DNA from: Epiperipatus broadwayi
Lineage: Eukaryota > Onychophora > Udeonychophora > Euonychophora > Peripatidae
Direction of reading: 5' to 3'
Assembly: GCA_028023455.1 (NCBI GenBank)
Contig: JAQFVV010006451.1
Coordinates: forward strand, 1,103,501-1,167,500
DNA length: 64,000 bases
Position 1 is the stretch's first letter. Every line of letters begins with the position of its first letter. Under the pieces are notes generated by a model. The model was not told the origin of the DNA and searched no databases. It saw nothing but the letters and a program-made list of their open reading frames with translations. Position numbers and translations under genes: made by a program. This document shows, one piece after another, positions 23,474-34,706 of the stretch.

Positions 23474-23826
23474 CATTTAGCAATGCAATAAGAAAGAGTA
23501 GTTATTATTCTTCTTTAACAATGAGAATAGAATTGTTGTCTTTGTCAATCACATTTCCATTTTATAATTACACCTGGGTCTCATTTTATGTGGATTATTT
23601 TATTGCGATTTTGAAGTTATGCGATTCATGTTCCCGATTAATATCTTTTTATGCAGGTTTTCTTTTATGTGATAAAGAAGTTCCTATTTCACTATATTTA
23701 TAGATATCAAGAAATTTAAATTATTAATAAGTTATTTTGACTTGAAATACTTTTTTTTTTCAAAAATATAACATTATATTAGCAGCTAACTATAAATTTT
23801 ATTTAATGCACATTGATTCTGTATGT

Positions 23827-23992
23827 AATATTTATTAAGGCAATAAGCCTCAAGAGTGTGCGCTTGAAAATGCGAAGGTAGGGACCTCTACAGGTCTTAA
23901 CCACAAGCTTAAGATTAAGACCTCTAGAGGTCCCTGGGACTTTTGCATTTTCAAGCACACACTCTTGAGGTTTATTGCCTTAGTAAATATTA
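23827..23992. repeat. Near-perfect palindrome, ~70-bp arms
   Basis: The arms read AATATTTATTAAGGCAATAA inward on the left and the complement inward on the right. They stay paired through TCAAGAGTGTGCGCTTGAAA and GGGACCTCTACAGGTCTTAA to a ~16-base loop around AAGCTTAA. No open frame. The tight loop and high arm identity suggest a recent inverted duplication or a small foldback transposon. Confidence 0.85.
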
Positions 23993-25813
23993 TTAGCAGC
24001 TAACATCAATATTGCCTGAAGCTATATTTAGAATCTTAGCTTCTATCTAAATAATCTACTTATACTAATGAGTAAATAATAATAGATTTATACTTACATA
24101 TAAAAATATCACAATAAATATTCAAAAATGTTAAACTTTTAAAACATATTTTGTTAGATATAACAAAAATAAATAATCTTAGATTTTTAAAATAACTAAC
24201 AAAGATTTTATTGATTTTGTAATGTGAAAATAATCTTTCTAAAGATAATGTATAATCTTTTTGTTTTGATTGTGATCTCATTTTTTAAATATAAAAACAA
24301 AATGTGAACATTTAAAATTTATTTCAGTAGTAAACAAAAAAAGACAAATTTATTATTTTCTGATAAGTAAAAATCAATTGATTTTACGTTTTGTGAGACA
24401 AAGAAAAATATCAGAAAATGCTGAAATCTGAGAAAGTTTCCTGCAATGAACAACCTCTTAAATTCAAATGAGAGCTAAATAGTTATATGTCTAGATATCA
24501 TAAGCTTTATAAACAATTAGTAAAATCATTGTCTCAAAGTTTAATCACCAATTACATTGTCAATAGAAAACTATTACCACAGCACAAGACTGAAACTGAC
24601 ACTAGTTGTACTTCCTCTTATGATGAATCTGATTTCTTATTAGTCCACAAATGAATGCATATTGTCAAATAGTAGTAATGATTAAAATATGTATGAAAAA
24701 ATGTAAAATTAAATACTGTAGTTAATAAAAAAGGTAAAAAAAGTTTGTCTTGTATTAATTTTTTTCAAATATTTGAAATTTTTTATTAGTCATACTTTAT
24801 TTCCTGATTTTTTATGGTGAATTTTGCTTTGCTTTTATGCAATTTCTGAAAATTACAGAATCTATCCCCCATTTTTCAAGGTAAGTTAAATCTGTTTTTG
24901 TGCGATTTTTTTAATATGGATTTTCTGCAGAACCTATCTACCACATAAATAATGAGACCCAGGTGTACATTCACAATTTAGACTACTTTTTTTAGTTTAC
25001 TTAAGCTTTTTTTTCTGAAGCTGCATAGACAATATATATTTACAATTTGTTTCTAGTTGTAAAAGTGATAGAAGCATAAATACAATGGAGCTGTGAATTA
25101 TGCAGTATCTAAATAAACAGCTTCAATTGTATGCTGTTCAAAGAAAAATATGTCAGCAAATAAAAATGTAAATAAACAAACAAAAAATATTAATGTTCAC
25201 AAATTTTATGATATTTGGCAGCCATTTTTGCTTCTCTGAGTACAGTATGCAATTATATATATTAACAATTTTTTTTGGTTTACATTGGAAACATAATTTT
25301 ATTCTTTCTTTATTATTCTTCTTTCCAAATTTGTTGTGCTATATTTAGCATTATAAAATATTTTCTGAGCATAATATCAACAGTATTACAATATTTTAGA
25401 ACATACAAATAATTGAAACTATTTTAAAAGCATCAACATAATTAGAAAGATTCTAATTTCTTGATAAGAGAAAAAATAATACTAAAAAAATCATATTGCC
25501 TGGATAATATTTACTTTATTTTAAAATTATTCAAATGTAAGGCAATCTCCAATAATGCACTATTTCTTAAATATTATAAATCTATGTGCACTCTCCCATC
25601 GGTAAGAGTTTAAAAAGTTAAGTGAATCATTTAAGTTTAGAGTGTACATTCTATATACACCAATTCTTACAGACCATGCTTAAATAAAGGCCTGAGTCTA
25701 TTGTGTGCCTGATGTTATAATCAAATATTCAATTGTACAAATCTATTTAACCCATTGCAGGAGAAAGACAGTGTCTCATTTGTAATCAGCTACGATTAGA
25801 GAAACATGACTTA
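23993..25813. other. AT-rich DNA, no gene recognised
   Basis: No coding signal is seen. A block at 24940-24972 (CCACATAAATAATGAGACCC) matches 23568-23598 in inverted orientation. A block at 25553-25595 is a diverged copy of part of the foldback at 25814-26017. Confidence 0.5.
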
Positions 25814-26017
25814 TAAATGTAAATCTATTATTATAGAGCACTGAACACTTTGAAATTATTCAAGTGGAAGTCAATCTCAAATAATGTGCTATTTCTTAAA
25901 TATTATAAATCTACACACACTCTTATCAGCTCATAGATTTATAATATTTAAGAAATAGCCCATTCTGTTTGAATAATTTCTATGTTTTCAGCACTCTATA
26001 ATAATAGGTTTACATTT
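25814..26017. repeat. Foldback element, ~95-bp inverted arms
   Basis: Left arm 25814-25913 and right arm 25925-26017 pair through TTCTTAAATATTATAAATCT and TATTATAGAGC blocks. The loop is short, near CACACACTCTTATCAG. No coding potential. Confidence 0.8.
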
Positions 26018-29000
26018 ATTTTAAAAATAAAAATATGCCAGATATAGTTAGTTTTTTTTCTTACTTTTATTGTTTCAATGAATGAATAAGAGATCACTCA
26101 CTCAGTAATATATATATATAAATCTTTCATCTCAATTTATTATTGATAATTATATTCTTATTATTTTTAAAATTTTGTTTACACTATAATCTTGATTTAT
26201 GTGTTATTATATGTGTGTGTTGAAAATTTTAGTATTAGTACTTAACTAAGGATAGCAAATAACAAATGTAGCATGTATATTTGAGATCAATTTGAGTAGC
26301 AAATAATAAATACAGTATGTACATTTGAGATCACATTGAACAAACAATAAATTAATACAATAATATAGTATTACAAATTTAATATTTAGCATTTGGTATC
26401 ATCATTTGACTGATGCTTATACAGTCCACAGATCTAATTCATACCCTCTCAAAGATGATTTTATTGTCACTAAATATTAAACTATCAAGAATTAATGGGA
26501 TGAAACTTAATGTCATATGTGATACATCCATAAGTATAACAGTGCTGAGAGAAAGCAGTTAAGTAAATAAGTAACCTTGATCACAGTCATACCATAATTG
26601 TGGATGGTCTGCTATCCCAGTGCCACTATTTGCAACACCTATAGGGATCTGAGAAGAAAGTGATGGTTAATCCCTTATTTAAAAAAAAATACACAAAAAT
26701 TATTCATAACAATATGGGCCTTAATTAGCTCAAAAGTCCATGGGCAACATACACAAATCATCCAAGATGATGACTTACACTTTCACACAGAGTAAAGAAA
26801 GAAGTAATCTCACATGAGATGATATGAATGTAAAAACAAATAACAAATATAACGATGCATAATATCATAATTATCTAACATGGCAACAATTAAATCTCAC
26901 AAATAAACATCTACCTTATAAGTGTGAATACCAAACAAATGAAAAAAAGATCATCAATTAATACATGGAAATTAAAATATTAATTATCGATTCAAAAACA
27001 ATTTCTAATGAATAACAATTATCAGCAATAACTAGTTGCATAATACAATACAGAATATAATATTAAGTATGTTTAGATTTAAGGAAAATTGAATTTTACC
27101 TTCTGGGATCATTTAGTAATTGTAGCTTTTCCACAAAAACATCAAAAATAATAACATAATAAAGTTTAACAATTTATCTTAAATGATTTTACCTTGCTGG
27201 TGGTAGTTTTTTAATGTGAATATACTTAAATCTAACCATTGTTTTCGATCCTTTTATTTTATAAGCAAACCAGCTGCTAGACAGCTATGAATATTAAATA
27301 TACATAAGATTATAATAACATACACAATAAATAGAAAAAAAATATTAAATAAGGTTTCTTCACATTTCTTCTGTGAAGAAAGGAAAAACTGTAATGATTT
27401 AAAACTGCAGAATTACTTGAAGGCCTTGTAATGTCCTTTGCTGTTTAACAATATCATAAGTACTTTGTATTTCTCATTGCATGTTTCCTCTGTAAATATC
27501 ATGATTAACTTCTTTTTACTTCTTCTATGCACCAATTGAATTATAGAAAGACATCAACTTCCACTTTTAACTTCTAATACGTAACTAGCATGGAAAATTA
27601 TCCTCTGCAATATCATCATTATAAATTTTATTATTTATCACAGATATTTGTAAATATGCATTTCAATATATTTTATTAGGATCATATATTCTGGATACTT
27701 CAAGTAAACATTTGTTAATCAAATTATTATTAAGGAATTGCCAGAAATATTATTTAACTAATTACCATCTTTTCTTTTAAAACTTTTAACATTTTTAAAC
27801 CAGAAGAAAATACAATGCTAAAATGAACGTTGATTTCAATTATTATTGCCGTATATAATTATTTAATTTTAAGACATAATTTAGCTATCCAGTAAATATT
27901 CTATGGTACTTTTAAAATGCACAATATTATTAATATAACGAATTATCAATTTAGAATTAAGATGGACTGTGAAGTAATGTTAGCAAAATAATATTATTTT
28001 ATTTAATAATTATGACAATTCACCAAAGTCAAACAATATCATATCTGGTTTTTCTATAAATTTGAGATAATTTATGACATTTAATATTAAGAATTTCAAT
28101 AAAATACTTAAAAACTTTAGCATTTATAGTTTTTTTTACCCATAACTAATGAAATTCAGACTGGTGTGGATTATTCTTATTAATTTAAATGTAATAAAAT
28201 AATTTAAATTATTTCCACCATATACTGCAACTTCTATAATGTTATGTAGTAATTAATGGTATTTGCGCCTAGTTTAAAATAGCATTTCATTTTAATAAAA
28301 TATTTTATAAATATACTAGAAGAATTATTTATTAATTAAAGTCAGATATAACTTTTAATATAGTTCACTTTTAATTTTTCCTTATGAAGGAAAGTTCCAA
28401 AATTATTCTCTATCATAATTTTAAATTCATAATAACATTTATTATGTATTTTACAGCTGTTATAAATAAAACAATTATAAGGTAATTTATGAAAATTAAT
28501 ACTTATAAATTCCTTATCTCTATAGTTGAACTTATCTTTGGAAACTATTTTCTTGTTTCAGCTATGGTCTTATGAATTACAAATTTCAAATTATTGATTG
28601 ATAGTCAGAATGTGTTTTTTGTAAATGCAGAGTACTTTAAGATTTACTCCATGGTTTATTAATTAATAATAACAAATAATTTATACTTTGCACTATAGAA
28701 AATAATAACTTTAAACAATTTATATACTTTAAACAATAGATAGATTTCCTTGACAGTCAGAAATGATCTCCATATTCTTTTAAAATTATCTTCCTCTTAA
28801 CATTTTCACTAGCCAATTTATACACTTTTAGCCAAGGAGCTGACTCTAAATCAATAAACCAATCTGATTTTTGATGGTCAGTAGTGACATTTTTGCCTAA
28901 AATTAGCAAATCTCCACCTTTAAATTTAATTATAACTAATTGAACTCTTTACTTATATTTTAGAATACACTAAAAAAATTCAATGATTATTTAATTACAT

Positions 29001-29400
29001 TGTTTAGTTTAAAAATAACTAATCTTAAGTTTGTTTATAACTATTACTTAACAATAAAATATTAAAGCAATTGTATAGTTTTATTTCAAGTAATATTAAA
29101 TTATTATATCATAGTTATTAAAACTAACTAATCTATCAATCATATGTGAGTATGCACACACACAACCTGATGAGAGCTGACATATATGTCGAACAAACTG
29201 ACTATTTACTATCCTAGAAAGATTCATTTACTAAGTTTACCTATTTTCATCCCCTAAAATTAATAATCATTAGACCACATCACTGACTCAAATAACATAT
29301 TAAATAATTAAGATTACAGTTGATTAAAATTTAAAATTTTATATAGTAGACTGATAAAATATGACTTTAGAAACAGCAATCCTAACCATATGGTTACATT
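26018..29400. other. AT-rich DNA, no gene recognised
   Basis: About 3.4 kb with no supportable gene or mobile element. A ~50-bp imperfect tandem duplication lies at 26245-26340 (TTTGAGATCA repeated). The stretch ends in an (AT)n run into which LTR element 2 is inserted. Confidence 0.5.
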
Positions 29401-29989
29401 ATATATATATATATATTGAAACAGATATGCTGTTCCTCATATAAATATTCAAAAGATCCCCCCCCCCATTCAAAAATGTCTAGCGTGATTCAGTCTAATT
29501 GGGAACGCAATAAAGCTGTGATTTGTTTTAAAAAAATCATATTTTTAATTTTGTGACTGATGGATTTGAATAAAATGTTATGTCATCTTATTTTTTTTTA
29601 TCTGTCTCAATAAAAAAAAAAGAAATTAATTATCCAATCATTAAAAAGAAAAAAAGAAAAGATACTTGGGTTAAACTGAGGCAGTATTCAAATTAGGCAC
29701 GTCGTTGGAAGAAAAGAACTTTTTTTTTCTCTCTCTCGTTTTACACAGAGAGGCAGAACATATTAAATTTTTTTTAAAAAAAAAAAGTGTATTACTTAAT
29801 TCTTTTGACACATTAAAATATAGCTTTAACAAAACGTGAGAATGGAAAAAGAAACCTTTGCTAGAGGAATTATAATAACAATGGGGTAAATTAGCGGCTT
29901 CACTCTCTCCACGCTGTGCCATGACTTTCCATAGATGAAATAACCTGCCTTCTTTAGAGTAAACTAGACTGCAAAACTGGAAGGTAATT

Positions 29990-30430
29990 ATGTTATAAAA
30001 TATTAAAACATCTTTATCATACGTTATAAAGTGAAGTTATGAAATAATTACATAGAATTTGTTTTATAAAATATTAAAACATCTTTATCATACGTTATAA
30101 AGTGAAGTTATGAAATAATTACATAGAATTTGTTTTATAAAATATTAAAACATCTTTATCATACGTTATAAAGTGAAGTTATGAAATAATTACATAGAAT
30201 TTGTTTTATAAAATATTAAAACATCTTTATCATACGTTATAAAGTGAAGTTATGAAATAATTACATAGAATTTGTTTTATAAAATATTAAAACATTTTTA
30301 TCATACGTTATAAAGTGAAGTTATGAAATAGTTGCATAGAATTTGTTTTGTAAAATATTAGAACGTGTTTATCATACGTTATAAAATGAAGTTATGAAGT
30401 AGTTATGCGCAAATTTATTTATAAAAATAT
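29990..30430 (+). repeat. 71-bp minisatellite (about 6 copies)
   Basis: Units recur every 71 bases (TATTAAAAC at 30001, 30072, 30143, 30214, 30285, 30356). The core contains ATCATACGTTATAAAGTGAA. The first four copies are essentially identical and the last two diverge. The 3' LTR carries five copies (35289 onward), so copy number changed after or during insertion. Confidence 0.9.
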
Positions 30431-30439
30431 TTGAACGTA

Positions 30440-30960
30440 TTTACTATATGGATTAGAAATGCTTCAATTGCTAAATGATAAATGCTCCACAAGCCAAACA
30501 GAGTTTATGTGTATGAATATACTTTTATATTTGACTAAATTATAAATGCTCCACAAGCCAAACAGAGTTTATGTGTATGAATATACCTTTATATTTGACT
30601 AAATAAGAAATGCTTTAATTACTAAATGATAAATGCTCCACAAGCCAAACAGAATTTATGTATATGAATATACTTTTATATTTGACTAAATTATAAATGC
30701 TCCACAAGCCAAACAGAGTTTATGTGTATGAATATACCTTTATATTTGACTAAATAAGAAATGCTTTAATTACTAAATGATAAATGCTCCACAAGCCAAA
30801 CAGAGTTTATGTATATGAATATAGTTTTATATTTGACTAAATTATAAATGCTCCACAAGCCAAACAGAGTTTATGTGTGTGAATATACTTTTATATTTGA
30901 CTGAATTAGAAATACTTTAATTACTAAATGATAAATGCTCCACAAGCCAAGAATTGCTGA
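30440..30960 (+). repeat. Higher-order minisatellite, 64+87 bp alternating
   Basis: ATGCTCCACAAGCCAAACAG recurs at alternating spacings of 64 and 87 bases (near 30480, 30544, 30631, 30695, 30782, 30846, 30933), giving a 151-bp higher-order unit. The 3' LTR has five occurrences instead of seven. Confidence 0.85.
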
Positions 30961-30999
30961 GTTTAAATGTTTACCAATCAATAATAATTCATAGAATAA

Positions 31000-31590
31000 T
31001 GAAATGCTGTATAAATCATAAATGCTTGACTGCTCCCAAGCTTCTTCACATAAATGAATTCAAAATGAATTATTGTATAAATCATAAATGCTTGACTGCT
31101 CCTAAGCTTCTTCTCATAAATGAATTCAAAATGAACTATTGTTGAATTAGAATGTTTCCAAGCTTCTTCTCATAAAGGAATTCAAAAATGAACTATTGTT
31201 GAATTAGAATGTTTCCAAGCTTCTTCTCATAAAGGAATTCAAAAATGAACTATTGTTGAATTAGAATGTTTCCAAGCTTCTTCTCATAAATGAATTCAAA
31301 ATGAACTATTGTTGAATTAGAATATTTCCAAGCTTCTTCTCATAAAGGAATTCAAAAATGAACTATTGTTGAATTAGAATGTTTCCAAGCTTCAATTCAA
31401 AATGAACTATTGTTAAATTAGAATGTTTCCAAGCTTCTTCTCATAAATGAATTCAAAATGAACTATTGTTGAATTAGAATATTTCCAAGCTTCTTCTCAT
31501 AAAGGAATTCAAAAATGAACTATTGTTGAATTAGACTGTTTCCGAACTCCTTCTCATAAATGAATTTGTAAATGAACTATTGATAAAAAA
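31000..31590 (+). repeat. ~58-bp minisatellite
   Basis: Tandem units contain GTTTCCAAGCTTCTTCTCAT followed by AATTCAAAAATGAAC, with lengths varying by a few bases and one internally deleted unit near 31390. The array also produces a spurious 63-codon frame. The same array occurs at 36080-36690 in the 3' LTR. Confidence 0.85.
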
Positions 31591-31931
31591 TAAAAAAACT
31601 ACTTCTAACTCTTTCATAAGTAAAATGAAAATGAGTTATCATGTGGATAGAAATGAACTTTGTTAGAAATTGCAAATTAATTGTTATTTAATAAAAATTT
31701 TTGTTACTAAAAATTAAATTGGTTATCCAGTTGTCCAATTCTGTTTTGTTTTATTGCATCACTCATCAGTTATAGCACTTGTTCATGAGAATCTCATGCC
31801 TTCTGAGCTACGTCTGGCATAACTAGACCTAGGCAAGTCAGGTTGTAGTGAGACGGAACTCTAATGGCGCTGTTTGGAAAACCAAACATAGAAATGTTTA
31901 GATGCTTCCAGTCTCTATGGTACTACATCCT

Positions 31932-32020
31932 CTGATGAGCAGGAAATATTGTTGTAGGAGGCATTAACATCTGCATTAGGAATGTCAATTGATAGTTCCT
32001 TCCTACAGCACGCTCATCAG
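31932..32020 (+). promoter_or_regulatory. Conserved hairpin near LTR 3' end
   Basis: CTGATGAGC (31932-31940) pairs with GCTCATCAG (32012-32020), and the inner segment TGTAGGA pairs with TCCTACA. The structure lies about 50 bp from the LTR end and recurs at 36982-37070 in the other LTR, with one base change next to the stem. A role in RNA processing or packaging is only a guess. Confidence 0.45.
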
Positions 32021-32073
32021 AAAATTGTTACAACTGACATAATAAAAGGGTTGTATGCGGGTCCAGTTCCATT

Positions 32074-32091
32074 TGGCGTCCTACTGTGAGG
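32074..32091 (+). promoter_or_regulatory. Candidate primer-binding site
   Basis: TGGCGTCCTACTGTGAGG begins 2 nt after the 5' LTR. The leading TGG would pair with the CCA end of a tRNA primer. The surrounding ~45 bases (CCTACTGTGAGG ... CTAGCCTACTCATAGGC) are repeated about 54 bp downstream (32129-32172). The matching tRNA was not identified. Confidence 0.5.
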
Positions 32092-32405
32092 CCTTATCTG
32101 GCTAGCCTACTCATAGGCCGGTTAATTTGCCACCCTACTGTGAGGTCCGATCTAGCTAGCCTACTCATAGGCATAAGCAGATCACGATTCTGTGATATGA
32201 ACAGTGCATATGATGTAGTGATGTAATTTGTTCAGGAAGGATGGAAAAATAAAAGTTTAAAAGAAAAACAACACAAAAAAGAATGGCATAAAGAATGAAA
32301 CAGGCATTTCAAAGAAGATGGAGTAAAGTCATGGTGTGGATGGAGAGAGAAGCTTATTAAAGTTGAAATAAAAAAAAAATACCACTAAACTAGAATAAAA
32401 TATTG

Positions 32406-33854
32406 ATGAAAACCAGATCAAAATCAAAAAAAATGATGAATACAGAAAGCATAGAGGATCCTCCTGAGAAAGAAGATAAACAAGAAACTAAAGCAGATGA
32501 GGAATCAGAGAAAACAGGGGAGATGTCTACGTTAGCCCAGTTATTGGAAATTATAAAAGCAGACCAAAAGAAAAGAGATAAGCAAAGAGAAGAAGATATT
32601 AAACAAAGAGAAGAAGATATCAAACAGAGAGAAGAAGATAACCAAAAAAGAGATAAGCAAAGAGAAGAAGATATTAAACAAAGAGAAGACGATATCAAAC
32701 AGAGAGAAGAAGATAACCAAAAAAGAGACAAACAAAGAGAAGAAGATATTAAACAGAGAGAAGAAGATAACCAAAAAAGAGACAAACAAAGAGAAGAAGA
32801 TATCAAACAAAGAGAAGAAGATATTAAACAGAGAGAAGAAGATAACCAAAAAAGAGACAAACAAAGAGAAGAAGATATCAAACAAAGAGAAGAAGATATC
32901 AAACAGAGAGAAGAAGATAACCAAAAAAGAGACAAACAAAGAGAAGAAGATATCAAACAGAGAGAAGAAGATAATCAAAAAAGAGATAAGCAAAGAGAAG
33001 AAGATAACAAGCAAGCAATAGAAGCAAACCAAAGAATAAAAAAACAAATTATGGAAGCAGTTAAAAATCAGAATGAAAAGTTCAACCAGTTGATAAAGGA
33101 AATAATTCAGTCTAAAAAATTGGATGAGGAGGAAACTTTGGAATTCCCAACCAAAGATATTTTAAAGGAATCACAAATTGAATATCCTATTACTGATGAA
33201 GCAAAATTTGAGATTGTTAAAAAGGAAGAAATTGAAATTACAAAGAGTGATCTTGAAATTGTCAGTCTACCTTCAGGAAAACTTCTGATTATGGAATATA
33301 CCTCTAAAATTGAAAATAAAAAAACAGCATATACAGAAGCTGAGAATGAAATTGTATCAAATACAGTAAAAGAGTTTCAAATGGATGAAAATGAATCGAA
33401 TAAAGCAAAATTAAAATCTTCTGATCTTCAAGAAGATGAAAAACATGAAAATGAACATAATCAAAATATAACAAGGGAACTGTCCAATATAGAAGAAAAT
33501 GTTTCAGAAAAATTGTCTGATATATGCTATGAAATAGTAAAGGAAATAGAGAAAGAAACCATAAAATGGAAAGAAAAGTGTGTTAGTCCTCAGCCATATA
33601 TAAAAATTATAAACAAAAGCTTAATAAACTCAAATCAAAAATTGAGTACAGAAAAAAAATATATAAAGACAGTTATTAAAAATATAGTTACTTACGCAGG
33701 AAAAGACACCAAAAGGGAATCTGAAAACTCAGGATTTATAAGTGTGAAAAAAATTAAGCAACAAGAAACTTTTATAAATACTAAAAAAATAATTACTATG
33801 GCAGAAGAACCATTTAAAAAGAAACTTTTATGTAAAAATGAAATACCACCATGA
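32406..33854 (+). CDS. Repetitive coiled-coil protein of LTR element 2 (Gag-like?)
   Basis: 482 codons from the ATG at 32406 to TGA at 33852-33854. Residues ~1-45 are charged, and STLAQLLEIIKAD precedes the repeat block. Residues ~60-205 consist of heptads REEDIKQ and REEDNQK interrupted by the four-residue insert RDKQ, giving 18- and 25-residue repeats, a long highly charged coiled coil. The remaining ~280 residues are Glu/Lys/Ile-rich without a recognised fold, cysteine knuckle or catalytic motif. The frame stays open for 83 more codons after the TGA (33855-34106), with the segment GVHGPYRTRIIKRS and a basic tail, so the original protein may have been longer or read through. It is the only long ORF between the LTRs, hence presumably structural, by analogy with Gag-only elements. 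Homology to the protein of LTR element 1 is suggested by layout and a short G-x-HG-x-Y match. Confidence 0.65.
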   Translation: MKTRSKSKKMMNTESIEDPPEKEDKQETKADEESEKTGEMSTLAQLLEIIKADQKKRDKQREEDIKQREEDIKQREEDNQKRDKQREEDIKQREDDIKQREEDNQKRDKQREEDIKQREEDNQKRDKQREEDIKQREEDIKQREEDNQKRDKQREEDIKQREEDIKQREEDNQKRDKQREEDIKQREEDNQKRDKQREEDNKQAIEANQRIKKQIMEAVKNQNEKFNQLIKEIIQSKKLDEEETLEFPTKDILKESQIEYPITDEAKFEIVKKEEIEITKSDLEIVSLPSGKLLIMEYTSKIENKKTAYTEAENEIVSNTVKEFQMDENESNKAKLKSSDLQEDEKHENEHNQNITRELSNIEENVSEKLSDICYEIVKEIEKETIKWKEKCVSPQPYIKIINKSLINSNQKLSTEKKYIKTVIKNIVTYAGKDTKRESENSGFISVKKIKQQETFINTKKIITMAEEPFKKKLLCKNEIPP

Positions 33855-34339
33855 AAGAGGAACAGGAGAAAATTCACAGATGGTGTTCATGGTCCATATC
33901 GGACGCGTATAATTAAAAGATCAAACAGTAACAAGGATCTCCAAAGAAAATACAGAAATGAAGAAACAAGACACCACAGTAATGTTAAACACGATAAATT
34001 TTCAACAAAAAGACAATCCAGAAGTATGTCACCTCATAATACAAAAGAGGACTATAGGAGAACTGATCATGATCCTCAGTCTCCCCAAACCAGGTTGCAG
34101 TTATAATTCAGAATAAAATAGAGATAGCTGATGGGAAAAGTTTGTGAGTGTGATGTAGTGATGCATGAACTTGTGTTTTTCATGTTGAGATGGTGGATGA
34201 TTGAGCGGAGCTGCTTGGGTGCATTGTGTTATGATGCTCCGAAGTATATGCTCGGCACTATCCAGACCTGGATGTTGTGCTCCAAGAGTAGTCCAGCAGT
34301 GCGTATATATAGGTCTCATGTATAGGCCTTGGTCTCATG

Positions 34340-34450
34340 GATAGGCCAAATGATAGCCCCTAAGACTCACCGAAGCTGAGCAGGGTTGGCTGAGTGCCAA
34401 ATTGTTTTTTTTTTATTCTCTGGCTCCTATTCTTGGTTGGATGATACTTC
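34340..34450 (+). other. 5S rRNA-like segment
   Basis: ACCGAAGCTGAGCAGGGTTGG at 34369-34389 strongly resembles the A-box region of animal 5S rRNA, and CTTGGTTGGATGATAC at 34432-34447 resembles its C-box region at a larger than normal spacing. The rest of a 5S gene is not recognisable. It could be a 5S-derived SINE fragment captured by the LTR element, or chance similarity. Confidence 0.35.
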
Positions 34451-34694
34451 TAGGTACAAGAGAGGTAGTGCTTAAAAATGAGATATTTTCTCGTGACATC
34501 ATTGGGCAGTGCATGCTGGTAGTTTGTGCTTGGCCGTCTACTTATCCTGGCATTGGAGGCTATGGTTTATGTATTCACTTTTCCAGCTCATCTTACCCAT
34601 TCATCAGCATATCTAAAACCAGGCAGTACTGAGAAATAATGTGTATAGTATATGGAATGAAATCGTACTTCCAGGCGATTTCATCCCAAAATTT

Positions 34695-34706
34695 GGTGAG
34701 GGGTAA
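34695..34706 (+). promoter_or_regulatory. Polypurine tract
   Basis: GGTGAGGGGTAA directly abuts the TGAAAC start of the 3' LTR, the expected place and composition for a plus-strand primer. One T interrupts the purines near each end. Confidence 0.6.

Larger units (their letters stand above)
29417..32071 (+). repeat. 5' LTR of large-LTR element 2
   Basis: Composition from 5' to 3': ~575 bp unique sequence, a 71-bp tandem array, an array alternating 64- and 87-bp units, an array of ~58-bp units, then ~420 bp of unique, GC-richer sequence containing a conserved hairpin (31932-32020) and AATAAAA near 32040. The terminal dinucleotides fit TG...CA. Confidence 0.9.

Noticed and set aside
23272-23703. 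143-codon open frame
   Set aside because: Spans both arms of a foldback element; no domain and no sign of selection.
30954-31145. 63-codon frame recurring at 36043-36234
   Set aside because: Lies in the LTR minisatellite; the peptide is the repeat unit translated.
29990-31590. CRISPR-like regular repeats
   Set aside because: Units are contiguous tandem repeats without unique spacers, inside a eukaryotic LTR element.
31932-31952. CTGATGAG followed by CAGGAAAT in the LTR of element 2, resembling a hammerhead core
   Set aside because: Only four bases separate the CTGATGA and GAAA parts, so no stem II can form. The sequence is better explained as one side of the hairpin with 32012-32020.
32390-33047. 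Two long minus-strand frames (188 and 168 codons)
   Set aside because: Antisense shadows of the heptad-repeat coding region; their Ser/Leu/Phe repetition mirrors the DNA repeat.
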